Source: Topomyia yanbarensis
Taxonomy: Eukaryota; Arthropoda; Insecta; Diptera; Culicidae
Length of the DNA: 64,000 bases
NCBI RefSeq assembly: GCF_030247195.1
Contig: NC_080670.1
Location: 42,951,524 to 43,015,523 of the forward strand
Reading direction: 5' to 3'
The translations under genes were made by a program, and so were the position numbers. Under the pieces are notes generated by a model, which was not told the origin of the DNA, did not search any database, and saw only the letters and a list, made by a program, of their open reading frames with translations. Shown here piece after piece: positions 1 to 12,002 of the stretch; within the stretch, counting starts at the first letter, position 1, and every line of letters begins with the position of its first letter.

Positions 1-302
1 ATAAATAAATAAAGGAAAACGCGGACAAGCTGAATGTTTTGCCCAGTTTACATATACATAGTTCGCTCTTTAGACATGTTTATTTGTCTGACGTTTTTTT
101 TCTTTTTTTCGAGATGCTTACCACCGGGAATCGCTCGAAGAAAGAGCAGACGATTGATCAAATTGGCGCGACAAGCTCGAGAGCACTCCGATTTGCATAT
201 AACAAAAGGAAGTGTTGAACAGATTCAGCAGATAAAACTTATTCAAATGTCTATTCCTCTCACGCAAGCGGCAATAAACTGGCTAATGTGCGTGTGTCCG
301 AG

Positions 303-319
303 AGGGGGGGGGGGGGGGG
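303..319 (+). repeat. Poly-G tract (about 16 G)
   Basis: A run of G after AGA, within otherwise mixed sequence. Long G-runs are prone to length error. The ORF crossing it (34-492) is not recognised as a gene. Confidence 0.7.
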
Positions 320-703
320 CAAAAGATTGGGCGAGGGGCGGTACCGGCGACAGATACAGCGAAGCCACAACGTTGAATGGGGAGTACGATGACCCGGTTT
401 TAGACCCTAAGAGAAAGCATAACAGAAGAAATTTGCATATATGTATTTCGTACCACGTTCCGATTGTGGAATGTGAAATAGAAACCAGTTGAATAATAAG
501 CCTCAGTCAAAAACAAACAAACCACATACCAATGATTCTTATTATAGAACGATTTTCTGTTTTAATGACGATGAGCCTAGATTCAACATTAATTTAAAAA
601 GATGGTAGTTCAGTTCGAAACTATATCAAGCAAAATTGACAAAAATAATTGGGGATGATACAGGTACATGATTCCATATCGAAAAGTTTTGACTTATTGT
701 CAA

Positions 704-793
704 TTAAACACTTTTACCGTTGTCTTCCGTTTTAATTCCACTATGATGCATCAAAGTGGAATTAAAACGGAAGACAACGGTAAAAGTGTTTAA
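704..793. repeat. Near-perfect 90-bp palindrome
   Basis: The arms 704-748 and 749-793 are reverse complements except for one pair (A743 against A754). The centre is TGATGCATCA. The outer arm reads TTAAACACTTTTACCGTTGT. It directly adjoins the target duplication of MITE family 2 copy 1. Confidence 0.92.
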
Positions 794-799
794 TATAAC

Positions 800-1071
800 C
801 ACAGATAACAGACATTTTGGCTAGAACAATTTTTATTCAAAAACCTGTGTAAACTTCAAATTGATAAACGTTGGAAAGCCGTGTTTCACTATTGCCATCT
901 GCGCAACTGTTTGCTATACGTGTTTGACAGCTGCACTCTAACTGCATTGTATCGATCACTGCGCCATCTACAAACGTTTGCCAAACGTGTTTCAGAGTCT
1001 GATTTATTCGGAATCTCAGTAGCGGGTATTTACACACGATTCAAATCGAGCCTAAACGTCTGTTATCTGTG
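800..1071. mobile_element. MITE family 2 (CACAGATAACAGAC ends), copy 1
   Basis: The ends CACAGATAACAGAC and GTCTGTTATCTGTG are exact inverse copies. Target duplication is ATATAAC (793-799 and 1072-1078). The 272-bp interior contains ATCGATCACTGCGCCATCTA, which recurs in the other copies. Confidence 0.9.
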
Positions 1072-1334
1072 ATATAACATTCCACTAAGTCGCTCAAAAA
1101 CAGTGCTTTTGTTAAAGTGTTATTGTCAATATTTTTTTAAAGGTTGACCGATTTTAGTGAAACAACGATTTGTTAAATTTGGTTTCAATTGGATGCTAAG
1201 GTTTAAAGAAAAAAGTTAAAAAATATTTTCGGTGGGATTTATTTATCTAGGACGGCACATGCGAAGACTGATTTCTTTTCTACTCCAAATGTTGTACTTA
1301 TTTTGCAGGAAAAAGTCCGCTTGTAAAATAATTT

Positions 1335-1603
1335 CACAGACTAACAGACATAACACTCAAAAACAAAGCTTCGCCCGCTTTAACGGTCATTTTAAAAATA
1401 TTTCATTTGAAATTATGGCGCCACTGACATATGAACAAGCACATGGGGGATAGACCACTAGTGAAAAAAATTTCCCAAACCTGAGGGGTAACCCACCAGT
1501 AAATGGGTACTTGGGACTGTGAATAAAAGGTGGAGCTAGTGTTCTGGGAAAATTGTTGGATCGATATTTTTTGAGGGAATTCCCTCATAATGTTATGTCT
1601 GTG
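1335..1603. mobile_element. MITE family 1 (CACAGACTAACAGACATAAC ends), copy 1
   Basis: Target duplication ATAATTT (1328-1334 and 1604-1610). The right end has lost 8 bp between two GTCTGT repeats, so it reads TATGTCTGTG. The interior contains GAAATTATGGCGCCACTGAC and AACCTGAGGGGTAACCCACC. Confidence 0.9.
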
Positions 1604-1610
1604 ATAATTT

Positions 1611-3270
1611 TTAAGCAAATGTCAGTGATAATTCTGTGTCCATACGCTACAGATCTCTGCTGATGAAAATAAAGTTGTATGTGTAATCCTTGCATTTTAC
1701 ATATTTATTTCAGTGCATGCATAACAATTTTTCCGCCGAATGTTTCAGTAATCCAGGATGCCGAAAATTCAGCTGTTTATATTGCATCCATTTGACATGA
1801 ATCTGCCGAAAATCCACAATTGAAACTGTCAAATTGACAGCGCAATCACCAAGTTCGCAGTATTTCAGGATGGATTACTGTGAATTCGGCAATTGCGATG
1901 TCAATTTGACAATTTGAATTTACGAATCTTCAACAAAGTGAATCTGTCAAATAGGTTAAATTCAAATTTCTTAACATTCAGCTTATTAGATTGCTAAAAC
2001 CATTTTACGTTTAGTTGTAAACAACCTGGTCCGACGCTGAATAAGTTTCAGCCACTGGCAAAAACAACATAGGACAATAAACGATAAGAGAAAGCGGTGG
2101 CCTTTTTTGTCCCAGTTTTACTTCAGAATGTTCCACCCGAATAACCATAAGCGTTAGGCTATTGCACAATATTGGCTATACATTTTCACTGATGTTGCAT
2201 TGAAACTCCATTTACAATGCAATCAAGCTCTCTATTACCATCATAAATTCATACAGGCGCAACCAAAATATAGCATTATTGCTTGCTCTATATACGTATA
2301 AAAAGCTGATATAACGCATACATGCTGCATCCCTAAAACTTCAGAATACGAATACGAAAGAATGGGCGATTCCCTTTCATTTGCAACCGATCGCAAAATA
2401 ATTCATTGTCTACAACCTTGTAGAAAAACATAAGTTGTTATAAAATCATTTGAGAAAACTATAAACATTTTATCAGTTTTTACATTTGCACGGGGCCCAG
2501 TGTCCAACAAATTGATTCGTGAGGACTCACAAAAATTGTTGGGTTTAGATGAACATTGTATTCAGATGAATTTAAGTGTTTACAAAGTCCCATTTCAAAA
2601 AGGAAAAAAATATTTTTTCAGATTCCGTCGGTTCTTGGGCGCCAATGATACTTTATGAAGATCGAAGTAGAGAGAAATAATATTGACAAGGCTTACCTTA
2701 CTCGTACCTTTAAAAGTTGTTTAAAATAGTAAACAGATTTTATTTTTTCTATATTTCTCTTACTCTTCATAAAGAATTTAAATGGGATTTTTGAAGATGA
2801 AAGCAACAAAAGAAACAAATTATCTTTTGCGTATTTTTTAACATAAGCTTTTTTAAATGTCAAACTAAATGAAAATGGCGGATTTATAAACTACTTCGCG
2901 CCGTGGACAACTCAAACTCCGTGCTTGATCCAGACCATAATTTTTACCTGAAACAAAAAGTGAAATATTTTCTTATTCGAAAGGCTTTTCTGCACATGAT
3001 AGACAATTGTAGCGATTGAGTGTTGACATTTAAAATATCTTAGTTATTTTTTATTAAAGTACTCGATTTTTACAGTATGTTTGGTAATAACAATACAAAA
3101 TATGATTTTTAATACATTTTAGTTCAGTCTGTGATCAATTAAATTATCAATAAAACAGTGTTAGGAATCTATAAAACAGGAATGAGATATTAATCAGCTA
3201 TACTCTGAAACTTTGCTAGATTATTCTAACGATTGAAGCAAAAATAAAAAAAATGATTTTTTGAAACTTT
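1611..3270. other. No gene seen
   Basis: AT-rich sequence with short ORFs only. A diffuse inverted pair (GTCAAATTGACAGCGCAATC and the later GATGTCAATTTGACAATTTG, 1828-1915) is the only structure noticed. Confidence 0.5.
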
Positions 3271-3434
3271 AAAATATTTATATCGTATTTTGGAGAAGTG
3301 GGATCCATTATGGAGGGCACATGGAGGAATTACTTTCCAGGTATTTCAATTCGTGTTTTTGTGGTGAGAATGCGGGTAGACCAATCCATTCCCTCCTACC
3401 TTCCTCTACCGTACAAACCAGGTGGGAGTAATTC

Positions 3435-3710
3435 CACAGACTAACAGACATAACACTATGAGGGAATTCCCTAAAAATATCGAACACTAGCTCCACCTTT
3501 TATTCACGGTCCCAAACACTCATTTGCTGGTGGGTTACCCCTCAGGTTTGGGAACAATTTTCAGTAGTGGTATATCCCCCACATGCTTCTTCATATGTCA
3601 GTGGCGCCATAATTTCAAATGTGGCCACAGTCCCAACTACAAATATATTTAAAATGACCGTTAAAGCGGACGAAGCTTTGTTTTGTGAGTGTTATGTCTG
3701 TTAGTCTGTG
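3435..3710. mobile_element. MITE family 1, copy 2, inside the ORF1-only retroelement
   Basis: Full ends on both sides. Duplication GTAATTC / GTAATAC (3428-3434, 3711-3717). The homologous unoccupied site is present in the other retroelement copy (GGTGATACCATTAC near 41922). Confidence 0.93.
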
Positions 3711-4051
3711 GTAATACCATTACTCAGCGAACTCTTTGTACATAACAAGGACAAACTTATAAGTGACAGTTCTTTAAACTCAAGGCACATTACGAACAGC
3801 TCTATCCAGGGCCCGCTGAGGAAAGCTCATCTACAAAAAAAATGCCAATACCCAGTCTCCAATATTATTCCCTGAACCACAAACGATTGCCAAATTCACG
3901 GCTGCTGTTCTAGCCGTAATGACAACTGCGAAAGCTGCGTCAAGTACCACGAACTCAATAGCTACTAAAATCAGTGAGAAAGCCACCAGCATTGGCGGAG
4001 AGTTCACGCTCGTGACCGAAAACAGAAATGAATTCAGAAAGACCCCGTGAG

Positions 4052-4527
4052 CAAATTTTCTGGCAGAGACCGCTCTGCTAGATTTCTGTAAGTCTTGGTT
4101 TGGCAGCCCTGTCAGATTTCTGCGCGTATCCTGTCGGGGTTAGTTGAGCTAGGGCGAACTCGGTTTCGCTCGCGTTTTCTGGCAAATTTTGACAGGAACC
4201 GAGCAAAACCCTGGCATAACTCGGACATAAACTGTGCAAAGATCCGGGCAATTCCTACCTGGTAGAATTTAGCACGAATCGAGCAAAACATCTGACAGAG
4301 ATGTGGCAGGAAGCGTGCAGAGATCTTGGCCGTACATTTCTGACTCGATTCTGGATAAAAGTGAGCAGCATCGGTTGGTTTAACCGCTTCTGTCAGAAAC
4401 GGTTGTTGCATTCGAATTCGTTGCCAGAATTCTCGCACAAATCGCGCAAAATGCTCGCAGAAACTCTGCCAGCATCAATTTCGCTTTGCTTAACTTTTGC
4501 TAACTTTCTGCTTGCCACGCCGACCGG
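4052..4527. mobile_element. Unclassified ~476-bp insertion built of degenerate CTGGCAGAA-like units
   Basis: Bracketed by GTGAGCA (4045-4051 and 4528-4534; perhaps 9 bp with one mismatch). The interior is a string of short degenerate units such as TCTGGCAGA, TGTGGCAGGA, TCTGACAGA and CGAGCAAAA spaced about 11-12 bp apart. Clear terminal inverted repeats were not found. Confidence 0.55.
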
Positions 4528-4718
4528 GTGAGCACCTGATCGCGAACATTAAGGCAGTAGCCACGATGATGACACGGGCATGTCCGACGACGACAGAGAT
4601 TTGAACAACCTTCAAGATACAGTTGACGTGGATGCAAATGTCTTGCAAATTTTCATGCGTAATGGCAAGTCTGGATTACTGAAGTCGGAAAGACATAGAC
4701 TATTAATTTTTTACATCT

Positions 4719-4957
<239 letters not shown>

Positions 4958-5237
4958 CCACAGATCCATGAAGCTAACGCCTTGAGCCGTGCCAAATAAA
5001 CGAATTAAAAAAAATAAAAAAGATTCGCATTGTATGTCAAAAGTGACATTGACCAATTGGTCGATAACATGCTATTTTTCCTGCATATTGATTTTTCCAT
5101 GCAGCAGCTTCGTATTTCATTTACGTTAAACTTTGTTCAAGCTAGAAATATAGCTAAATAGCTTATCCAGCGGGAGCTTGGCCCTATACCACCCGCTCTA
5201 TCATCGATGTGATGTGATATTTGATTCAGAATATTGC

Positions 5238-8105
5238 CAGAGCCGTCTTAAGACCACTCGGGGCCCCTGGGCACAACTGAGTTGAGGGGCCCCTATAGTT
5301 GAACAAGCATATACTGCTGTAGAGTAGGATGATCAAAAAATGATCCCCAGCATCAGAGAGCCATATATGCCACCTTGAGATATATTTTTCAAATTTAAGC
5401 CAAATCATTCAACCATGTGAAAGTATTAAAAATACTGTAGGTATCAAAATATATCGAGAAAAAAAATTAGATTTTCATTACTATAGGTGGCCTTGTAAAT
5501 GTCCAGGTACCGTCGAAAACAGCAGATGATTTTGATAGATCTTAAAAAGATATTAGCATCTCTGACCAATCTTACTGAAAGTGACAAAGAGCATAACATA
5601 CTATATGCTATGGAGTTCGAACTCCATAGCTAGGTGAGCTGCGTACAGTGTAATGAACTTACCAGCAGCGCTATTCCCACCCCATATGATATAATCTGAT
5701 CTTCATAGTTGTAAGACGTTTTTTGGGGCTGAAGAGTGCCTCCGTCAATAATGAGGAATGATTTAGTAAGGAGAGTTAAAAGTCAACTCTACAATCATTC
5801 AATCATTGTCCTGACACTATGACAATCTAAGAAAAATATTTAGCAATATGCCAATAAAATTTAACTTGTTAATTGATGACGACTGCATGATTTACAAAAG
5901 TTACATTGATTCGTACGTGTTCTCAATTTCTTACTGTTCCTGATACGATGCAGTTGGAAAAAGTCAATTCCCAACTTTAAAAAAGCCACACTTTTTCAAT
6001 CATAATGCAACTACATTTACAGATGATAATATTGAATATTACAGCCATTGAAATCAATCGATATTATGTCGAATCTAGGTGCGGGATTCGAGGTTCATTC
6101 TTCTTAGATATTCGTATTTTTCTCGGCAGGATTCTTTGAAATAGTGTCTCTGCATACACAAATTGCCGGTGAGGTAGATTTTTGTTATATATTTTAACAG
6201 AAGTTGTCTGCTTTCTTTTATAGTGAACGGTTCGGAGAGGCGAAGATAGCAAACAAATACATATTTTTATATTCAACGAATTAGTATCTCAACGATGGCG
6301 CCGGTAGTTAAGTGGCAAGTCTAGGGTTTCGATGGTAGAGTCGCCTCTCTGATGTCGGTGATAAGCACTCAGTGCAGAAGGAGACAGAAAGAAAAAAAAT
6401 AATAACAATATTTAGCCTTTTCAACTTTGGAAATTACTCGAAACTATTAATATGAACAGCACAATTCATTTCAACAATTCACTACCACAACTATTAGCAG
6501 TTCATTCATAATCAGCCAAACAGAAATGCAACCATCTACCAATGAAGCTCATCAAATACGCAACACAAATGCTATATCACTTTGACTGCAAAATTATACA
6601 AAATGTAAACCCAAACATAAATGAATAAAAATTTAAGTTACAAAAAAATTCATTTCGATACCAGTAATGTAAAACATTCGAACTAGGAAACACATCGAAT
6701 GCACGTGACCGTGAGGCACAAATTCTCGACTACTGATTCCTGATTCCAACGGCCTAAAATATTTTTGATAAGGTGGAGTGTCGTACAAAAATAACATAAT
6801 TGATTCTGTACCTGACTACGACAGCATAGTGGAAAATGTCTAATCTGGCCGCGAAAGTATCGTGAAATCTCAAGAAGTCCAGGAGGAGAATTAAACTGGA
6901 TTTCTAGTTTTAAGATAGCTGCAAAAAAATTCAAACAGACTATTGTAACCCACTATTGTATATAGCATTGAATTTCTAGTTTTAAGATAGCTGTAAATTT
7001 TCCTCTTTTATGCAAAATATTTCAACATTGTAACCTCCTAGTTTTAAAATATCCAAAATGTAAAAACAAACGAGTTTGACACCGCCAAGCTAACGCATTT
7101 ATGCCTATCAAAAAAAAGTCCAGGAGTCATTTTTAGAGGTTTTCATGAAGATTTGTCCACTCACAATCCCTGATGTGAAGAAGAAATTAAAATTTTCTTC
7201 ATGCGCGGATCGATTACCAAACAAGGACTGTGTACTGAATTTCGACATCTTCTTCTTCCACTTTCTGTACAGCTTTCTTGTGCAAATTTTGCCACCTTGT
7301 TGCCGCTCCTGGTGCCTTTCGAACTTTATATACGTATTGTAGAAAACATTTCATTGAAGCAAGTAAATGCGCTATAATCTAGGCTCATTAGCCAGGGCAG
7401 GACTAAATACCTCTGTCCCATCCCAGGAGCTTAGGACCAAAGGAGTGACATTAACCTTTTTAGCCAAATCACTCCCAAAGATTTATCAAATCCCCACCAA
7501 TTTGAAACGGTCGGTACGGTTGTCCACGTTTCTTCCTTATTAAAGGTTCAAAATGATTCGTTGATTGAATTCTTCATTAAATAAATAATTTGATTTACGT
7601 ATAATTTTGAATCATCTTCATTCTGTACGCTGCACAGTTGGCCTGGCCGTTTTAATGATTGTGTCACATACCATATGTGCCACAAACATTAATACTGACA
7701 AGAAAAATTGTACGTGAAAGTTTGCAATTTTCCAGGATTCCTACATGTATTGGCTGTGTATGTGTAGACTAGACTAAACTAGCATTATAGAAAATAATTC
7801 ATTGTTTTTGCTCAAAATGATTTGAAACTTAAATCAAAATGTTGGATTGACGTTTGAATTGGTCCAATACCATCCTGATCATGTAGTGCCTCGGTTGATT
7901 GTCTGATGCTCTCTAAAAATCACATGGGATAAGGTGCAATGTGTAAATCCGAGCAACTGGTCCATTGTTACCCCGCACGCTAAAGAGTTATACACAATTA
8001 AGTGCTACTATTTTTTGGAACTATGATTCTAAATTCATCCTAAGCTGGGGGCCCCTAAAAGCCCGGGGCCCTGGCCCAGTGTGCCCATGCGTAAAGACGG
8101 TACTG
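5238..8105. mobile_element. hAT-like element, 2.87 kb, non-autonomous
   Basis: Flanked by the 8-bp duplication AATATTGC (5230-5237 and 8106-8113). Left end CAGAGCCGTCTTAAG, reversed right end CAGTACCGTCTTTACG. Just inside both ends lies a GGGGCCCC-rich segment (5261-5296 and 8047-8080). The interior shows no recognisable transposase, only short shadow ORFs. Confidence 0.8.
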
Positions 8106-9002
8106 AATATTGCATGTTCCTGACCTTTCCCGCTGCCCTAGCATCCAAGTTCCGTAACAGACAAATGGGCGTCGGTGACGGAATCAAGCGGATTCCGTTT
8201 GTTGGTAAGCTGTTGCCAAGGTTGCAAATTAACTTAGGTAGAATAATACAGAAGCCGTGTTAATTAATTTAAGTATACTTTAGGATCCCCTATCAACAAT
8301 AACTGTTGAGCTATTCAGAATTCGTAGAAATCACTGTGTCCATAGGTGAATAAAAATGTAAAAAAGAGAATGGATTTCTTCATCCAAAAGGCAGAATACA
8401 CCTTTAATCTGCATTCTTTTATCCAAAAACCGGTTATTTCCTCCAATTTGCATTAAACTCGACAGAAAGTTTAGTAAACGTTTGGGATCAACGGGGCGGA
8501 TGTGGACCATTAGATTTTAGTGACGTGACTTTTACCTGATGAGATCTTAACTCTATTTGTCCATATTTACTAGCAGCACAGTAACTACGCACGGAAATGT
8601 CGGCTCATGCTACTTTTTCTCAGAAAAAAGCCCCAATAATTTCAGGATCACCGCAGTTCAATTTTCGCGTGCTACCACGCAAAGCACGCATCATCTGGAA
8701 GTAATCAGTTTCAGAAGGCATCTCGCGTAGCACGATCGTCGTTCTTTCTGGACCGCTGCACAGTGCACAGTGATGCCACTAAGAACAAAAGTTGGGCAAA
8801 ATCTCTAAAACTCTAAATTCTGATACTACCAATAATTTAGAGCCATATGTTTCCTAACATTCGAACCTTTATTTGGCCGGGCAGCGCATAAATCGGTCTC
8901 CGTGAAATGGAATCACTGCAATTAGTTCCGCAGCTAGTAATGCCACAGAATAGAATGGATTTCACAGTGCCCTGCAGAAAATAAGCACGAACAAAATCTA
9001 TA

Positions 9003-9178
9003 AGTTTGTTCCAGTACCAGGAGATGCTGGAAGTACTCCGGAGCAAACAGGGAGAAAATCGTTCCTGTACTATCATCCTCTCTTTTTTCTTCTTCTGGTG
9101 GCAAACCGGAGTGAAAAGGAGCAAGAATTTTTTGCTCCGGAGCAACAGGGAGTAACTTCCATGTACTGGAACAAACCT
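9003..9178. mobile_element. Tc1/mariner-type MITE, copy 1
   Basis: Ends AGTTTGTTCCAGTAC and (reversed) AGGTTTGTTCCAGTAC, flanked by TA. Contains TACTCCGGAGCAA and GCAAACCGGAGTGAAAAGGA, shared with the copy at 25749. Confidence 0.8.
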
Positions 9179-9249
9179 TATATTACCGACACGGATTGGT
9201 GAAGGTCGGTTATTAGGCTATTGACTTACACAGTTAACCTCACTTTTCT

Positions 9250-9387
9250 TGACAGTTCACTAGTACTGTTTACATGGACTTGTACTGTTTACATGGACTT
9301 AGAAAAATTTGTGGACGACTAGATTCGCTCGAAGCAAATCGTAAAGAATTTTTCTAAGTCAATGTAAACAGTACAAGCGAACTGTCA
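9250..9387. repeat. Small foldback with an internal direct duplication
   Basis: Outer arms GACAGTTC...ACATGGACTTAGAAAAATT and AATTTTTCTAAGTCAATGT...GAACTGTC are inverse copies. The left arm alone carries a 19-bp tandem duplication of GTACTGTTTACATGGACTT, absent from the right arm. Confidence 0.8.
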
Positions 9388-10909
9388 AAAATGAACACTC
9401 AGTTCATTTGTGACGTCACCGTAAAGTATTCAATACACAACGAAGACAGGCAGCGAATATTCACTCGTTAGTGTTTGAAGATACTGTAACGGATGGTTTG
9501 TGGGAATATCCTAAATTGGTTTTATGCATAAGTATTTCGCATCATAAGACTGATAAGGAATATTTCAAGTGTTTAAATGTTGACCGAATAACAATACCTT
9601 TCCGTTCGGCGGCGAGAATTGTAGCAATTTAAATCGAGTACAGTAATTTATTTGTGGTTTGCTCCTGGTGTTCCTTTGGGGAGCAGCTCATGCCAGATGG
9701 AGCCGACCGAATGAGATGAGACCGAAATACATAGGTAGAAAACGCAGCCAGACATGAAGATTAAAGCATCCATCCGTCAAGAATCAGGGTCAGCGTACGA
9801 ATAAGGGAAGAATACTCCTCCGTCACGTTTTTTGTTGCATAGTGTGCGCCCAGCAAGACTTCAGCATACATATACGCGAGCGGTACAATGGGTGGATTGA
9901 ATAGTTTGTCCTTCTTTGCCAGTATCTACGATTCCTGCAGTAAAGACGCGAAAGGAAGCATCAGGGGAAGCTGGGGATAAGTGGCATTAACGTTCATGTT
10001 TATTGAGCTGGAAAATTAAAACTTTCATCAAAAATCTAAACAAGACTTTGTTTGACACTATCGATTTTACTTGACAATCTTTATTCACAGTCTTGATAGT
10101 TACCCCAGTAAAATGATAGGGTTCTAGATAGTGGAATGGAAGGTGTTGGAATATTTAGGATAACATACAGGATTACCCAATTTTAGCAAATCTAACTTAA
10201 ATATCCACGATGTCCCAAGTTCCCTTGGAAACGGTCGAATTAAAAATTGCAGCAACTACAAAAAAAGCGAAACCAATGCAATAAAGGTACGAACATTAAC
10301 TCACAGTAATTTGCAGTGCAAAAGAGAAAAGCATTAAATTTTAAATTGAAATATATGTAAGGCGGACTCCGCATCCTACACAGCAGAAGAGGATTCTTTT
10401 TGTACGTTTTTTTTTGTTATGCAGATCTCCTGTCGAGTCGGGGCACGAGCAGATGTGGCTTACGGCCTGTGGACAGCGAGAAAACCAGTAGCCGCTGATG
10501 GACACAGAAAAGACAGGTATAGCCTATAAATTAAAATAGTAATTTGGGCTTTTCGAAGAACTGTTGCGCGGATTTGTTGTTGTTGTTATTATTGTTGTGA
10601 TTTGTGTAAGAAGAAAACATACAGAAGAAGGTACCGATTAACTTCCATTTTCAGGCAATTCTGCATATGTAACCACTTTGCCAGGTTGAGGATAAATCTT
10701 AACGTGTTTTACTACGATGATGGCAACAAAGTTGTCTTAGAAGGGTTGATAGAACCTCTCAGTAAAAGTTCGTACAAAAGGGTATATTGGGTTTAAGAGT
10801 TTCAATAAAATTCAGGAATAGCATTTTAATTAATAATCAATAAAACTGGCACTCCTGTAAAAAATGGAGACAGTGACTGGTAATGGTTATTTTATGCGAT
10901 CTAATTCAA

Positions 10910-12000
10910 TTGATATCATCCACAGTTTTGCACAACCTCCTTAGTCACTTTCCTCACTGCAAAGTTTGCCTTGAGCTGCATCCCGCTGACAGTTGTCTTT
11001 CGCGTCTTTTTGGGATTTCGCTTGATGATATTTTTCTATTGGGCGGAACTCTGATGTGTTAAGAAGGTTCATATCCTGGACGTTTTTTGCGACATATCAC
11101 TCCATGGTCTTTTCCCGCAGTGGAAAAATGATAAATCTGGCCAAAACAGAATGGAACAATTGTGTTGCTTGAGTTGCGTTTTTCCAGGCACACCTGCATA
11201 TAAAATTCCTGATGTATGGTCACAGACTAACAGACATAACACTCAAAAACAAAGCTTCGCCCGTCATAACGGTCATTTTAAATATGTTTGTAGTTGGGAC
11301 TGTGGCCACATTTGAAATTATGGCGCCACTGACATATGAACAAGCATATGGGGGATAGACCACTAGTTAAAAATTATTCCCAAACCTGAGGGGTAACCCA
11401 CCAGTAAATGAGTGCTTGGGACTGTGAATAAAAGGTGGAGCTAGTGTTCTGAGAAAATTGTCGGATCGATGTTTTTTGAGGGAATTCCATCATAGTGTTA
11501 TGTCTGTTAGTCTGTGGTATGGTCCCGATTTTGATGCATATGTGGCACTTCAATCCACAGGAACAGATGACCTACCAAACGAGATATTTTTGATGAACTT
11601 TGACAGCTAAATGTGTTCGAAAAACTTCGCCACCTTTCCTCTTACACCCGACGTACAATATTCCTGTTTAAAATCTGCCTTAACATAAGTTTCGTCATCC
11701 TTTACCACGCAATAAATCTTTGTCAACATCTTCGTTTACTGTTTCCGCGAACGTTCTCTGGTCGCTTTCTTTTGCTTATCGTCACGATTTGAAGTCACCA
11801 CCCTGTTGTAAGTCGACACTCCCGCTCGTTTTTTTAGATCGATGCACGGGTGCAGATGACACTCCAAGTTTGCTTGCAACATCTAATCCAGAGAGGTTGG
11901 GGTGCCGCTCGAAACAGCTGGCCACTGTTTTCGTCATTTTGGTGGATTCCAATGTTCAATTTTCTACCCGATCCAGTCTTCCACAACCATGCTTTCGTTA
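10910..12000 (-). pseudogene. Decayed Tc1/mariner-type (DD37E-like) transposase
   Basis: Minus-strand frames give MLTKIYCVVKDDETYVKADFK near 11710-11650, FWPDLSFFHCGKRP...YVAKNVQDMN near 11140-11060, and the tail GMQLKANFAVRKVTKEVVQN near 10960. These correspond to the first D, the second D and the C-terminal part of DD37E (ITmD37E-like) transposases of mosquitoes. The N-terminal helix-turn-helix part lies near 11950-11800. Multiple stops and frameshifts occur, and a MITE splits it at 11221-11516. Confidence 0.8.
11221..11516. mobile_element. MITE family 1, copy 3, inside a DD37E transposase relic
   Basis: Full inverted ends. Duplication GTATGGT on both sides (11214-11220 and 11517-11523). 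It splits the decayed transposase reading frame. Confidence 0.93.
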
Positions 12001-12002
12001 GG

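Larger units (their letters stand above)
8114..10909. other. No supported gene; two small repeats only
   Basis: Apart from the MITE (9003-9178) and foldback (9250-9387) I see no gene. The 45 codons after the hAT target site (8106-8205: FLTFPAALASKFRNRQ...) end at a possible GTAAGC donor and could be an exon interrupted by the hAT element, but I do not recognise it. Confidence 0.4.

Noticed and set aside
34..492. 152-codon ORF at the left edge
   Set aside because: No recognisable motif. It crosses poly-T and poly-G runs, and no splice structure could be supported.
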